Positions 9,184-18,540 of a DNA stretch of 64,000 bases are shown one piece after another. The notes under the pieces were generated by a model, which saw only the letters and a list, made by a program, of their open reading frames with translations, was not told the origin of the DNA and did no database searches. Position 1 is the first letter of the stretch. Every line of letters begins with the position of its first letter. This DNA comes from JASSUD01 sp031963405 (GTDB lineage Bacteria; Pseudomonadota; Gammaproteobacteria; Burkholderiales; Burkholderiaceae): the NCBI GenBank assembly GCA_031963405.1, contig JASSUJ010000001.1, positions 1,302,001 through 1,366,000 on the forward strand, in the 5' to 3' direction. Position numbers and translations under genes: made by a program.

Positions 9184-9225
9184 AAACGCAAAGAGGCAGA
9201 AGAGAGGAATACTCTCTTCTGCCTC
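9184..9225 (-). terminator. Rho-independent terminator of the histone-like gene
   Basis: GAGGCAGAAGAGAG (9193-9206) pairs perfectly with CTCTCTTCTGCCTC (9212-9225), a 14-bp stem with a five-base loop. Read on the minus strand, it lies 21 bases past the stop of the H1-like gene and is followed by a T-rich run (TTTGCGTTTGTT). Confidence 0.8.
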
Positions 9226-9246
9226 CTGAGCTCGTCATTTAAAAAT

Positions 9247-10122
9247 TTATTGTGGCCGACCACTTGTCGGAAAAGGCCAAGCAGCCGTTGGATTCAAGGC
9301 TGTTTTAACCGTCGCGGCTGGAGTCGCGGCTAAGCTAGAGCTGGCCTTGGCCATGCTTTTCTTAGCTGCTACGGTTTTTTTGCTAGCGGAAGCCGTTTTC
9401 TTAGGCGCTATAGGCGCTTTCTTGGAGAGCTCCGTTTTTTTTGCAGCGGCTTGCTGGGTAGAGGCCGCTTTCTTTGTGGTTACAGAGGTTTTTTTGGCAG
9501 GCGCTGCCTTCTTAGCTGCGACAGTGGGCTTCGCTGCTGTCTTTTTCACAGGCGTTGCTTTCTTAGCTGGCACCGTTTTCTTTGCTGCTGTGGTTTTTTT
9601 AGCTGGTGTCGTTTTTTTCGCCGCGACAGTTTTCTTAGCTACTACTTTTTTAGTAGGCGCAGTTTTTTTTGCTGCAACTTTCTTCGTGGCTACAGCTTTT
9701 TTAGCTGGTACGCTTTTTTTTGCCGCGACTTTCTTGGCGGCTACTTTTTTGGTAGGTACTTTCTTAGCTGCTACTTTCTTAGCTGCTACTTTCTTAGCTG
9801 CTACTTTCTTAGCTGCTACTTTCTTGGTTGCTACTTTTTTTGCCGCGACTTTCTTCGTCTCCACCGTTTTTTTGGTTACAGCTTTTTTCGCTGCGACAGT
9901 TTTCTTAGCCGCTACTTTTTTAGCTGGTACGGCTTTTTTTGCTGCGACTTTCTTGGCGGCTACAGTTTTTTTAGCTGGTGCTGTTTTCTTCGCTGTAGTT
10001 TTCTTCACCGCACTGCTCTTAGCTGACGCTTTCTTTACCACGCTGTCTTTCGCAGCGGCCTTCTTCGTTGCTGGTTTAACCGCTGCTTTTTCGGCAGCAG
10101 ATTTTTTGTTGGCAGTTGCCAT
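9247..10122 (-). CDS. Histone H1-like Lys/Ala-rich nucleoid protein
   Basis: A 291-residue basic, low-complexity protein made almost wholly of AAKK, PAKK and TKK repeats, ending in a conserved-looking tail (LNPTAAWPFPTSGRP). Related H1-like proteins occur in Burkholderia, Bordetella and Chlamydia and bind DNA to compact the nucleoid; that role is inferred from family. Residues about 105-125 are a perfect run of AAKKV units (near-identical repeats at 9765-9835), which can change length by slippage. ATG 10122 is preferred over GTG 10125 because AAGGAG lies six bases upstream. The long hydrophobic ORF on the opposite strand is its antisense shadow. Confidence 0.9.
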   Translation of the reverse strand: MATANKKSAAEKAAVKPATKKAAAKDSVVKKASAKSSAVKKTTAKKTAPAKKTVAAKKVAAKKAVPAKKVAAKKTVAAKKAVTKKTVETKKVAAKKVATKKVAAKKVAAKKVAAKKVAAKKVPTKKVAAKKVAAKKSVPAKKAVATKKVAAKKTAPTKKVVAKKTVAAKKTTPAKKTTAAKKTVPAKKATPVKKTAAKPTVAAKKAAPAKKTSVTTKKAASTQQAAAKKTELSKKAPIAPKKTASASKKTVAAKKSMAKASSSLAATPAATVKTALNPTAAWPFPTSGRPQ

Positions 10123-10233
10123 CACTTTCTCCTTCAGCTTTCAGAACCTGTCTTCAAAAAAGTTACTGCGTACGCGCTTAAAAATAACGCCTCTAAGCTT
10201 TCAGTAAAGTAATCGCCACTGCCAGACAGTATA

Positions 10234-10333
10234 GGAAGGGCTGAATAAGCCGCAAGCAAGGAATGCTGACTCTTAGTACCGGCCGAGAGACAAGATGCCG
10301 CTCGCTGCTTATTCAACCGTTCCACACCCTTCA
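10234..10333. repeat. Palindromic element downstream of nrdB
   Basis: GAAGGGCTGAATAAGC and the later GCTTATTCAACC...CCCTTC form imperfect arms around a family core (AAGCAAGGAATGCTGA on one side, GATGCCGCTCG on the other). It lies between the nrdB stop and the H1-like gene promoter and may end nrd transcription. The small minus-strand ORF across it (10134-10361) is not credible. Confidence 0.75.
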
Positions 10334-10364
10334 GTAAAACTGAGAAAGTGCAGCCTACCAATCA

Positions 10365-11480
10365 TTAATCCCAATTGAGCATGCCACCGGTTTGATATTC
10401 GATCACTCGTGTTTCAAAAAAGTTGCGCTCTTTTTTTAGGTCAATCATTTCGCTCATCCATGGGAAGGGATTTTCTTCATTGGGATAAAGCGGCTCCAGA
10501 CCAATTTGGGTACAACGGCGATTACAAATAAAACGTAAATAGCTTTTAAACATCGAAGCATTTAAACCCAGCACGCCACGTGGCATGGTGTCTTCTGCAT
10601 AGCGATATTCAAGTTCAACAGCGTGCTTAAATATCTCAGCAATTTCGTCGCGAAATCCAGGTGTCCACAGATGAGGATTTTCCAACTTAATCTGATTGAT
10701 TAGATCAATACCAAAGTTACAGTGCAGCGATTCATCGCGCAAAATATATTGATATTGTTCGGCTGCACCCGTCATTTTATTTTGTCGACCAAGCGCTAAA
10801 ATCTGTGTAAAGCCAACATAGAAAAATAAGCCTTCCATCACACAAGCGAACACAATTAACGATTTCAGTAGAGCTTGATCAGCAGCTTGCGTGCCAGTTT
10901 TAAAAGCGGGATCAGTTAAGGTATGAATAAAAGGAATCAGGAACTCATCTTTCGCTCGAATTGATGCGACCTCGTGATAGGCATTGAAAATTTCACTTTC
11001 GTCTAAGCCTAGCGATTCAACAATATATTGATACGCATGGGTATGAATCGCTTCTTCAAACGCTTGACGCAATAGATATTGACGACATTCAGGGGCCGTA
11101 ATATGCCGATAGGTGCCCAGCACAATATTATTGGCGGCGAGTGAATCAGCAGTGACAAAGAAGCCAAGATTCCGTTTAACGATACGACGCTCGTCTTCAG
11201 TCAGACCATTCGGGTCTTTCCATAGCGCAATATCGCGGGACATATTAACTTCCTGCGGCATCCAGTGATTTGAACAACCTGCCAGATATTTTTCCCAGGC
11301 CCATTTATATTTGATCGGCACCAACTGATTAACATCAGTTTTACCGTTGATGATGCGCTTATCGGCAGCCTTAACCCGTGCTGTCAAAATAGATTCGTCA
11401 AATGACGGAGTAGATTCTTCGTTTGAAGAACCAGTGGATGACTTTGTTACGTTTGCAGTTTCATCGTCCCAATTCAGCAT
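10365..11480 (-). CDS. nrdB: Ribonucleoside-diphosphate reductase, beta subunit (class I)
   Basis: Radical-generating subunit that makes dNTPs together with NrdA. The four-helix ferritin-like fold shows metal-ligand motifs, including FEEAIHTHAYQ (E-x2-H) and the later DESLHCNFG (E-x2-H). The C-terminal tail EYQTGGMLNWD has the tyrosine used in radical transfer to NrdA. Of the possible starts, ATG 11480 (MLNWDDET) matches relatives and has GGTGGA just upstream. The gene follows nrdA on the same strand, with a 385-bp gap holding a palindromic element. About 371 residues, normal length. Confidence 0.96.
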   Translation of the reverse strand: MLNWDDETANVTKSSTGSSNEESTPSFDESILTARVKAADKRIINGKTDVNQLVPIKYKWAWEKYLAGCSNHWMPQEVNMSRDIALWKDPNGLTEDERRIVKRNLGFFVTADSLAANNIVLGTYRHITAPECRQYLLRQAFEEAIHTHAYQYIVESLGLDESEIFNAYHEVASIRAKDEFLIPFIHTLTDPAFKTGTQAADQALLKSLIVFACVMEGLFFYVGFTQILALGRQNKMTGAAEQYQYILRDESLHCNFGIDLINQIKLENPHLWTPGFRDEIAEIFKHAVELEYRYAEDTMPRGVLGLNASMFKSYLRFICNRRCTQIGLEPLYPNEENPFPWMSEMIDLKKERNFFETRVIEYQTGGMLNWD

Positions 11481-11591
11481 AAATTCCACCATTTATTTAA
11501 AACGCGTTTTACCATCTTTTGATAAGTGTTAAAAGATGCTATGCGCGGAAAACCTTCTTTTAAGGCTGCCATGCAACTTGCATACAACACT

Positions 11592-11664
11592 TTATCGAGG
11601 GAAATAATGAATAAATCGGAAGCGTCGGCATTCCTTGCTCGCGATTTATTCAGCACTTCCCTAA
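11592..11664. repeat. Short palindromic element between nrdA and nrdB
   Basis: Left arm AATAATGAATAAATCG and right arm CGATTTATTCAGCA flank the family core half GAAGCGTCGGCATTCCTTGC. Small ORFs covering it on both strands have no support as genes. The rest of the nrdA-nrdB gap (11481-11865) is AT-rich and shows nothing else clear. Confidence 0.75.
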
Positions 11665-11865
11665 AATGGCGCCAACCGTTTTTAAAGAAGCTAATAAAAA
11701 TAAAAAATATTGTCGTTTTAACGCTTACTGAAGTAGTAAAAATAAGCAATTAAGTCAGCGTCATATCAACAAATATTTATCGCATTTTTTAATCATGAGT
11801 GCAGTGAATCAACCGTAGACAAAATATATTTTTTATCCCTGGCTGATTCAGTTGAATAAAAATAT

Positions 11866-14772
11866 TTATTGACAGGCTTCGCACTCTTCAAAGCCAGTAT
11901 CACCAGGGCGCAACATACACGCTGGGGCGTCAGCAACCTCCTCATTTGGCGCTGCATTCAGTACGCCACTCAGCGCACCGTCAGCAACCGTTGATTTCTC
12001 AACATGCGTCGCACCCATCGTACGCAGGTAATACGTGGTCTTTAAACCGCGCAACCAGGCTAGCTTATACAGCTCATCCAACTTTTTACCGGAGACACCC
12101 GCCATATAAATATTTAACGACTGTGCTTGATCGATCCACTTCTGCCGACGTGACGCCGCTTCCACTAGCCATTTCGGATCGGTTTCAAAAGCCGTGGCAT
12201 AAAGCGCGCGTAGATCTGTCGGGATACGATCAATCGGTGCCAGTGCGCCATCAAAATATTTCAAATCGGCGACCATCACCTCATCCCATAAGCCGCGTGC
12301 TTTCAAGTCGCGTACCAGGTATTCGTTAACCACGGTGAATTCCCCAGACAAATTGGATTTCACATATAAGTTTTGATAAGTCGGCTCGATGCAGGCCGAG
12401 ACGCCGATGATATTTGAGATAGTGGCGGTTGGTGCAATCGCTACGCAATTCGAGTTGCGCATGCCATGCTGCGCAATTTGGCTACGCAGCTTGTCCCACT
12501 CCAGTGTGCTGGAAGTATCGACTTCAACGTATCCACCACGCTCTTGCTTTAGCATTTCCACCGTATCTTGCGGAAGAATGCCGCGATCCCAAAGCGAGCC
12601 ACGATAACTTGAATAGCAACCACGCTCTTGCGCTAATTCACTTGAGGCCCAATAGGCGTAATAGCAAATGGCTTCCATCGAACGATCGGCAAATTCAACC
12701 GCGGCATCTGACGCATAAGGAATATGCAATCTATGCAAACAATCTTGAAAACCCATCATGCCAAGCCCAACTGGGCGATGCTTCAAGTTTGAATTACGTG
12801 CTTTTTGCACCGCGTAGTAGTTGATGTCGATCACGTTATCAAGCATGCGCATGGCAATGCGAATCGTCTTTTTCAGCTTGTCGTGATCTAGCACGAGCGT
12901 GCCGTCTGCCTGTTGCGCTAAATGTGCACCTAAGTTGATTGAACCAAGGTTGCACACAGCAATCTCAGCATCATTGGTATTGAGCGTGATTTCAGTACAC
13001 AAGTTTGATGAATGCACCACGCCAATATGCTGTTGTGGCGAGCGCACATTGCATGGGTCTTTAAATGTAATCCATGGATGACCCGTTTCAAACAACATGC
13101 TCAGCATCTTGCGCCATAGCTGCGCTGCGGGAACTTTCTTAAATAATTTGATTTCGCCCCGTGCCGCTTTCTCTTCATACCGCACATAGGCTGCTTCGAA
13201 AGCAGCGCCAAATTTATCGTGCAGATCTGGGCAGCTAGAAGGAGAAAAAAGCGTCCAATCAGTACCTTGCATAACACGTTTGATAAATAAATCTGGAATC
13301 CAATTCGCCGTATTCATATCGTGCGTGCGGCGACGATCATCACCCGTGTTCTTGCGCAGCTCAAGGAATTCTTCGATATCCAGATGCCATGTTTCTAAAT
13401 AGGCACACACAGCACCCTTACGCTTGCCGCCTTGGTTGACTGCCACTGCCGTATCGTTGACGACCTTCAAAAATGGCACCACGCCTTGCGATTGGCCGTT
13501 GGTACCTTTGATGTGTGAACCGAGTGCCCGCACATTAGTCCAATCATTACCCAAGCCCCCAGCAAATTTTGATAGCAGCGCATTTTCTTTTAGCGCTTCG
13601 TAAATGCCATCAAGATCATCCTCGACCGTCGTTAAGTAACAAGACGATAACTGTGGACGACGTGTGCCTGAGTTGAAGAGCGTTGGCGTCGAGCTCATAA
13701 AATCGAAGCTAGAGAGCAACTCATAAAATTCAATCGCACGTGTTTCGCGATCAACTTCATTGAGCGCAAGCCCCATCGCCACCCGCATAAAGAAGACTTG
13801 CGGCATTTCAAAGCGCTTGCCATCCAAATGTAAGAAATAGCGGTCATAGAGCGTTTGTAAACCCAGGTAGCCAAACTGCAAATCGCGCCTTGCATCCAGT
13901 GCTGCGCCCAGTTTCTTTAAGTCAAACTGCAGCAAGCGTACATCGAGCAATTCATTTTCGATGCCACGCTTAATCAAACGCGGAAAGCATTCGGCGTAAC
14001 GTGTTGCCATTTCAGCTTGCAACACTTCTTCATCAAAAATTTCGCGTCGTATTGTATGCAGCAGAATGCGTGCCGTGACCCGACTGTACTCAGGGTCTTT
14101 TTCGATCATGGTGCGCGCGGCAAGAATCGCTGAATCATAAACTTGGCTAAGCGGCACACCATCGTAAAGATTTTTGACCGTTTCGAGGATGATAGGTTCT
14201 GGCTTTATCGCCTCGCCCAAATCTTCACAGGCAGAAGTAATCATCGCAGTGAGTGCTGGCAAATCAAGCGGACGCATGACGCCGCCATCATTCACATTAA
14301 GCGGGTGGGGGGTAGTAGGTGTTGTTTGCTCCGCCTTTTCCTGTAAGCGTGCTTGCGCCCGTTTTTCACGATACAGCACGTAAGCGCGGGCCACATTGTG
14401 TTCACCCGCACGCATCAGCGCGAGCTCAACTTGGTCTTGAATATCTTCAATATGAAACGTTCCGCCATGCGGACGACTACGCAAAAGCGCACGTGTAACA
14501 TGTTGCGTAATCTGCTCAACGAGCTCTCTTATGCGCGCCGAAGCACTTACATCTCCATTCACTGCGAGAAAAGCTTTTTTTACGGCAATTGAAATCTTGC
14601 TAGGTTCGAAGATGACCACTGCGCCATTGCGACGGATCACTTTATAGTCTGACAAAGCAGTCGAGGGTTGTTGCAATTCGGTAGAAATAGCATGAGAAGT
14701 GGGCGCGCCAACTTCAGAACGAGCGCCAGCCATATTGGCTGAAGGAGGCGTAACGTGCTCGTCTTTGTACAT
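11866..14772 (-). CDS. nrdA: Ribonucleoside-diphosphate reductase, alpha subunit (class Ia)
   Basis: Catalytic subunit reducing ribonucleoside diphosphates. From ATG 14772 it is 968 residues. An N-terminal ATP-cone (SDYKVIRRNGAVVIFEPSKI) suggests allosteric dATP control. Redox and active-site cysteines are visible in LSSCYLTTV, SSNLCTEITL and the C-terminal shuttle ECEACQ. Start 14772 is chosen because TTAGGAG lies eight bases upstream, relatives start similarly, and the longer reading frame (to 14865) would run through the NrdR boxes. It forms an operon-like pair with nrdB. Confidence 0.96.
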   Translation of the reverse strand: MYKDEHVTPPSANMAGARSEVGAPTSHAISTELQQPSTALSDYKVIRRNGAVVIFEPSKISIAVKKAFLAVNGDVSASARIRELVEQITQHVTRALLRSRPHGGTFHIEDIQDQVELALMRAGEHNVARAYVLYREKRAQARLQEKAEQTTPTTPHPLNVNDGGVMRPLDLPALTAMITSACEDLGEAIKPEPIILETVKNLYDGVPLSQVYDSAILAARTMIEKDPEYSRVTARILLHTIRREIFDEEVLQAEMATRYAECFPRLIKRGIENELLDVRLLQFDLKKLGAALDARRDLQFGYLGLQTLYDRYFLHLDGKRFEMPQVFFMRVAMGLALNEVDRETRAIEFYELLSSFDFMSSTPTLFNSGTRRPQLSSCYLTTVEDDLDGIYEALKENALLSKFAGGLGNDWTNVRALGSHIKGTNGQSQGVVPFLKVVNDTAVAVNQGGKRKGAVCAYLETWHLDIEEFLELRKNTGDDRRRTHDMNTANWIPDLFIKRVMQGTDWTLFSPSSCPDLHDKFGAAFEAAYVRYEEKAARGEIKLFKKVPAAQLWRKMLSMLFETGHPWITFKDPCNVRSPQQHIGVVHSSNLCTEITLNTNDAEIAVCNLGSINLGAHLAQQADGTLVLDHDKLKKTIRIAMRMLDNVIDINYYAVQKARNSNLKHRPVGLGMMGFQDCLHRLHIPYASDAAVEFADRSMEAICYYAYWASSELAQERGCYSSYRGSLWDRGILPQDTVEMLKQERGGYVEVDTSSTLEWDKLRSQIAQHGMRNSNCVAIAPTATISNIIGVSACIEPTYQNLYVKSNLSGEFTVVNEYLVRDLKARGLWDEVMVADLKYFDGALAPIDRIPTDLRALYATAFETDPKWLVEAASRRQKWIDQAQSLNIYMAGVSGKKLDELYKLAWLRGLKTTYYLRTMGATHVEKSTVADGALSGVLNAAPNEEVADAPACMLRPGDTGFEECEACQ

Positions 14773-14799
14773 AAGGAAAACTCCTAATTTATCTAAGAT

Positions 14800-14847
14800 A
14801 TACAATATATTGTAGGAATAGGGGGAAATTTGTACCAAGTATAGTGA
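14800..14847 (-). promoter_or_regulatory. Tandem NrdR boxes upstream of nrdA
   Basis: Two 16-bp sites resemble the NrdR consensus ACACTATATATAGTGT: ATACAATATATTGTAG at 14800-14815 (11 of 16 matches) and GTACCAAGTATAGTGA at 14832-14847 (10 of 16). Their centres are 32 bp apart, about three helical turns, the spacing typical of NrdR box pairs. NrdR is the nucleotide-sensing repressor of ribonucleotide reductase operons, so this is the expected control region for nrdAB. The sites lie 28-75 bases upstream of the chosen start codon. Confidence 0.75.
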
Positions 14848-15080
14848 TTTTTTCAAAATTCGCAAATTACTTTATGCGCTTTTTTTGATTTTTTATACTT
14901 GACTAACGCGCCTTAATACAGCAGCTAAAACGCATCAGAATTTGAATAAAGCAAGAACTGAAGCATGGCTTTTTAAGCAAAGGCCCAGCTTAACCTTTGC
15001 GAAAAATGCTTTAGGCCAATGCCGGATAAATCGAAAGCCGACCATCCACTAGTACAACAGGAAGACATAATAGGGCCTAT

Positions 15081-15683
15081 TTATTCAGCGCTTCCCGAAC
15101 GCTGATAAGGAAAGTAACTATCATCAAGTGCAGCATCAGCTTGCAGACGCTGCCAATCAAAAAATGGACCGGGGTCAGTTTTACGCCCAGGCGCAATGTC
15201 AGCATGTCCGACTAAGGCACGAATCGGATAAGCCGCTAACAAAGCTTTAGTCAGCTTCGCCAGCGACTGGTATTGAGCAGCCTCAAAGGGCACATCATCG
15301 CTTCCTTCAAGTTCAACGCCCAGCGCAAAATCATTGCATTGCGCGCGCCCAAAAAAATCAGATAAGCCCGCATGCCAGGCGCGCTGCTGACAAGAAACAA
15401 ACTGCAGTAACTCGCCTTTGCGCGTAATTAAAAAATGCGCCGACACGCGCACATCCCTAATCTGCGCATAAAAAGGATGTGCGTCAAAATTAAGTTGGTT
15501 GCAAAAAAATTCGCTAATCGCCTTCCCGCCAAACTCCCCGGGCGGCAAGCTAATGTTGTGCACGACGAGCAAACTAGGTCGCGTACCTTCAGGCCAAGCA
15601 TCAAAGTTAGGTGAAGGTATGCGGTGCGCCGCACTTAACCAGCCCTCGTCATTCACAATGAAAGAATCCATTTTCAGTGTCAT
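15081..15683 (-). CDS. ampD: 1,6-anhydro-N-acetylmuramyl-L-alanine amidase
   Basis: Cytoplasmic zinc amidase that recycles peptidoglycan fragments by removing the peptide from anhydro-MurNAc. Zinc ligands H42 (VVHNISLPPGEFGG), H160 and D170 (VGHADIAPGRKTDPG) and catalytic E124 (ALGVELEG) are present at family spacing. 200 residues, normal length. Its ATG overlaps the stop of the upstream zinc-ribbon gene by four bases, so the two are co-translated. Retention of muropeptide recycling fits a cell that still makes a wall through the dcw cluster at the end of the window. Confidence 0.95.
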   Translation of the reverse strand: MTLKMDSFIVNDEGWLSAAHRIPSPNFDAWPEGTRPSLLVVHNISLPPGEFGGKAISEFFCNQLNFDAHPFYAQIRDVRVSAHFLITRKGELLQFVSCQQRAWHAGLSDFFGRAQCNDFALGVELEGSDDVPFEAAQYQSLAKLTKALLAAYPIRALVGHADIAPGRKTDPGPFFDWQRLQADAALDDSYFPYQRSGSAE

Positions 15684-15958
15684 TTCTGCGCTGCTGCTCC
15701 AGACGTAGTAGCGTGTTGAGCGTGAGAATAAAGGTGTTCGTGGCAGAGAAATACCTGCTTACCCACACACCTGGCTTGGCTAAGTGGGACGTAAGTGCCG
15801 CATTCAACGCAGCGCACAATCTGCTCAGATGACGAATCACGGCCGGCATTATGTCGCCGCTGTGGCGTTTCGGGCCGCGCTATTTGTGCCTTGCGGATAA
15901 GGCGCCAAAGCCATCTACCAGCCAGTACAAGAAAAAAGAAAAAAAATAAGTGACGCAT
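15680..15958 (-). CDS. PP0621-family small zinc-ribbon membrane-anchored protein
   Basis: A 92-residue protein with an N-terminal membrane helix (LFFFFFLVLAGRWLWRLI) and a C-terminal zinc ribbon: CVECG followed by C and H ligands in RCVGKQVFLCHEHLYSH. Such proteins lie next to ampD in Burkholderia; function is unknown. It overlaps ampD by four bases and follows the CcsA-like gene after 13 bases, so the three minus-strand genes form one operon. Confidence 0.8.
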   Translation of the reverse strand: MRHLFFFFFLVLAGRWLWRLIRKAQIARPETPQRRHNAGRDSSSEQIVRCVECGTYVPLSQARCVGKQVFLCHEHLYSHAQHATTSGAAAQK

Positions 15959-15971
15959 TTAAACCACCGTT

Positions 15972-16820
15972 TTAAACCACAACACGATGCAACAATACTT
16001 CGAATACAAAGCTGCTACCCACATACGCTAACAACAGCGCCACAAAAGCCGCCAAGATCCAGCGCAAGGCAGGACGGCCGCGCCATCCATAGCATCTACG
16101 TCCAATTAATACAGCCCCAAACATCAACCATGATAACAACGCAAATACCGTCTTATGATCAAACTTCAAAGCACGCTCAGACAAGTATTCGCTAAACAGA
16201 ATGCCAGAGCCTAAGGTTAACGTCAGCAATACAAAGCCAGCGCCGATCAAACGGAATAGCAATTTTTCAAGGGTGAGCAACGGTGGCAAAGCATCGAGCC
16301 AATTACGTTGCACTGCATCAAGCGGTGCTACTGTTCGCAGCGGCGCATGCAGATAACGCTCGATCAGTAACATGAGCGCCGCGTGCAGCGCGACTATGGC
16401 TAATAAACCATAAGCCATATTGGCTACGATGAAATGAAGTTTGAAAAGCGGATTGGCTGCATACGGCAAAACGCGGGAGCCAGGAAAGAGCAGCGGCAAA
16501 AGCGTTGCGACTGCCGCCACCGGAAGCACAAAACGCTGCATGCCTTCAATTGAATAGAACAGGCTTTCAATCCAATAAATCCCCACCCCTAGCCAAAGCA
16601 TCGCTGAGAGCGCTAGCGCAAAACCAAAAAACATGGCGTCTGGCGGGAAAATAGTCGCATGCAATAACAAGCCATGCAGGATAAACGCCAGTAAAAGTAA
16701 AACGCGCTTAAGCTTGGTTTTTGCGCTATACACTTTCACTGGAAGAATTTTTCCATACCACGCGTCAAGCGCTAGGCCAGCGTAAAGTAAGGCAGTGAAA
16801 ATATACAGTACAATATTCAT
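15972..16820 (-). CDS. CcsA/YpjD-like inner-membrane protein (cytochrome c assembly family)
   Basis: A 282-residue polytopic protein with about eight hydrophobic segments, belonging by pattern to the cytochrome c assembly (CcsA/CcmC/YpjD) family. A conserved-looking stretch FKLHFIVANMAYGLLAI contains the histidine typical of the haem-handling core. In proteobacteria the gene typically sits beside and divergent from ffh, as here (17123). Whether it handles haem or is a YpjD-type accessory protein cannot be told from sequence alone. Confidence 0.85.
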   Translation of the reverse strand: MNIVLYIFTALLYAGLALDAWYGKILPVKVYSAKTKLKRVLLLLAFILHGLLLHATIFPPDAMFFGFALALSAMLWLGVGIYWIESLFYSIEGMQRFVLPVAAVATLLPLLFPGSRVLPYAANPLFKLHFIVANMAYGLLAIVALHAALMLLIERYLHAPLRTVAPLDAVQRNWLDALPPLLTLEKLLFRLIGAGFVLLTLTLGSGILFSEYLSERALKFDHKTVFALLSWLMFGAVLIGRRCYGWRGRPALRWILAAFVALLLAYVGSSFVFEVLLHRVVV

Positions 16821-16842
16821 GCTTGAAATCTAGGTTAGAGAA

Positions 16843-16915
16843 ACGCTGAATCAACCGGGAACAAAGCATACCGAGGTAAGCATAACGCTACTCCAGCTTG
16901 ATTCAACGCTTCTTT
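16843..16915. repeat. Palindromic element between the CcsA-like gene and ffh
   Basis: AAACGCTGAATCAA and TTGATTCAACGCTT are inverted arms about 73 bp apart. The rest of the 302-bp divergent gap (to 17122) holds a second, weaker inverted repeat (GATAGCGCA near 16983, TGTGCTATC near 17035). Both promoters must lie here but no consensus hexamers stand out. Confidence 0.7.
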
Positions 16916-17122
16916 AGCAGGCTAATGCAGGATTTAAAAGCAGCTTGAAAAAGCAACAAGATTGTCAGGCGAGGCAAGGTAGATAGCGCACTGAAGCCAA
17001 AGCATATACGGAATAGCTAAAAATTTCGAGCTCTGTGCTATCTCTTCTCAATCTGACACCGCCTGCCTACATTTTTCTACAAATTTTCTAACGTCGCCCC
17101 TTTTGTTTTTGCGCTTGCCATC

Positions 17123-18490
17123 ATGTTCGACAATTTAACTCAAAGACTTTCCCGCATTGTTAAAACCATGCGTGGAGAAGCCCGACTTACTGAAGCCAAT
17201 ACCCAGGAAATGCTGCGCGAAGTGCGCACGGCCTTGCTAGAAGCTGACGTTGCGCTGCCAGTTGTACGCGATTTTCTTGAGCGAGTGAAAGAAAAAGCAC
17301 TGGGTGAGGAAGTGGCAAACAGCCTAACCCCTGGGCAAGCCATGGTCGGCGTTGTGCAGCGTGAGTTAACTGCCTTGATCGGCGGCGACTATGAAGGCAA
17401 AGCCGTCACCCTTAATTTAGCTACGACACCACCTGCCATTATTCTGATGGCGGGGCTACAAGGGGTAGGTAAAACCACAACAGTTGGTAAGCTGGCCAAG
17501 CTATTACGCGAGCAACATAAAAAGAAAGTCTTAACCGTCTCGTGCGATGTATACCGCCCCGCCGCTATTGACCAGTTAAAAACCGTTACTGAGCAAGCTG
17601 GCGCAGATTTTTTTGCCTCGCAAAGTGAACAGCAGCCACTCGATATTGCCCAAGCGGCGCTTGAAGAAGCGAAGAAGCGTTATTACGACGTATTAATCGT
17701 CGATACCGCTGGCCGCCTTGGTATTGATGAAGCGATGATGCAGGAAATGGCCGCGCTGCATGCCGCCCTCAACCCAGCCGAAACGCTGTTTGTAGTCGAT
17801 GCCATGCTTGGCCAAGATGCAGTCAATACAGCGAAAGCGTTCAATGATGCTTTGCCACTCACAGGCCTCGTATTAGCCAAATTGGATGGTGATGCACGCG
17901 GCGGTGCCGCACTCTCTGTGCGACACATTACAGGCAAGCCGATTAAGTTTGTCGGTACCAGTGAAAAACTCGACGGTCTTGAAGTCTTCCATCCGCATCG
18001 CATGGCCGAGCGCATCCTTGGCATGGGCGATATTCTCAGCTTAGTTGAGATGGCTAAGCGCGGCGCTGATGAACAAGCGGCACAGAAGCTGGCGAAAAAG
18101 GTCAAGAAAGGCGGCACTTTTGATTTAAATGATTTCAAAGCGCAGCTCGCGCAAATGAACAAAATGCAAAGCCTTTCTTCATTGCTTGACAAGCTACCGA
18201 TGCAATTGCGTCAGGCAGCTGGTGCTGCCAATTTAGGCCAGACTGAAAAGCAAATGCGCCGCATGGAGGCCTTAATCAACTCCATGACGCCTGCCGAACG
18301 TGCCAAGCCTGAATTACTCAAAGCCAGTCGCAAACGCCGCGTCGCGGCTGGCGCTGGCGCACAAGTACAAGAATTAAACCGCATGCTCACCCAATTCGAG
18401 CAAATGCGCGGCATGATGAAAAAATTGAAAGGCGGAAACTTGACTCAGATGATGCGCAGCATGCAAGGGATGATGCCTGGCATGCGTTAA
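17123..18490 (+). CDS. ffh: Signal recognition particle protein
   Basis: SRP54-type GTPase that binds 4.5S RNA and signal sequences and delivers nascent membrane proteins to FtsY. 455 residues: N domain to about 90; G domain with P-loop GLQGVGKTTTVGKLA, DTAGRLGIDE and KLDGDARGGAA; then a methionine-rich M domain (EQMRGMMKKLKGGNLTQMMR) ending MQGMMPGMR. ATG 17123. The 4.5S RNA gene itself was not seen in this window. Confidence 0.97.
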   Translation: MFDNLTQRLSRIVKTMRGEARLTEANTQEMLREVRTALLEADVALPVVRDFLERVKEKALGEEVANSLTPGQAMVGVVQRELTALIGGDYEGKAVTLNLATTPPAIILMAGLQGVGKTTTVGKLAKLLREQHKKKVLTVSCDVYRPAAIDQLKTVTEQAGADFFASQSEQQPLDIAQAALEEAKKRYYDVLIVDTAGRLGIDEAMMQEMAALHAALNPAETLFVVDAMLGQDAVNTAKAFNDALPLTGLVLAKLDGDARGGAALSVRHITGKPIKFVGTSEKLDGLEVFHPHRMAERILGMGDILSLVEMAKRGADEQAAQKLAKKVKKGGTFDLNDFKAQLAQMNKMQSLSSLLDKLPMQLRQAAGAANLGQTEKQMRRMEALINSMTPAERAKPELLKASRKRRVAAGAGAQVQELNRMLTQFEQMRGMMKKLKGGNLTQMMRSMQGMMPGMR

Positions 18491-18540
18491 GAAAGTAAGG
18501 AAGAAGGCTGCACAACCTCCTGGCTGTTAATAACGTAGAT

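Noticed and set aside
9347..10207. A 286-codon hydrophobic plus-strand ORF
   Set aside because: It is the exact antisense of the Lys/Ala-rich histone-like gene; AAGAAA-type codons read backwards give Phe/Leu/Ala.
10134..10361. 75-codon minus-strand ORF downstream of nrdB
   Set aside because: Consists of the palindromic element and its flanks; no start signal.
11474..11753. Two overlapping small ORFs in the nrdA-nrdB gap
   Set aside because: They run through a palindromic repeat on both strands and have no ribosome-binding sites.
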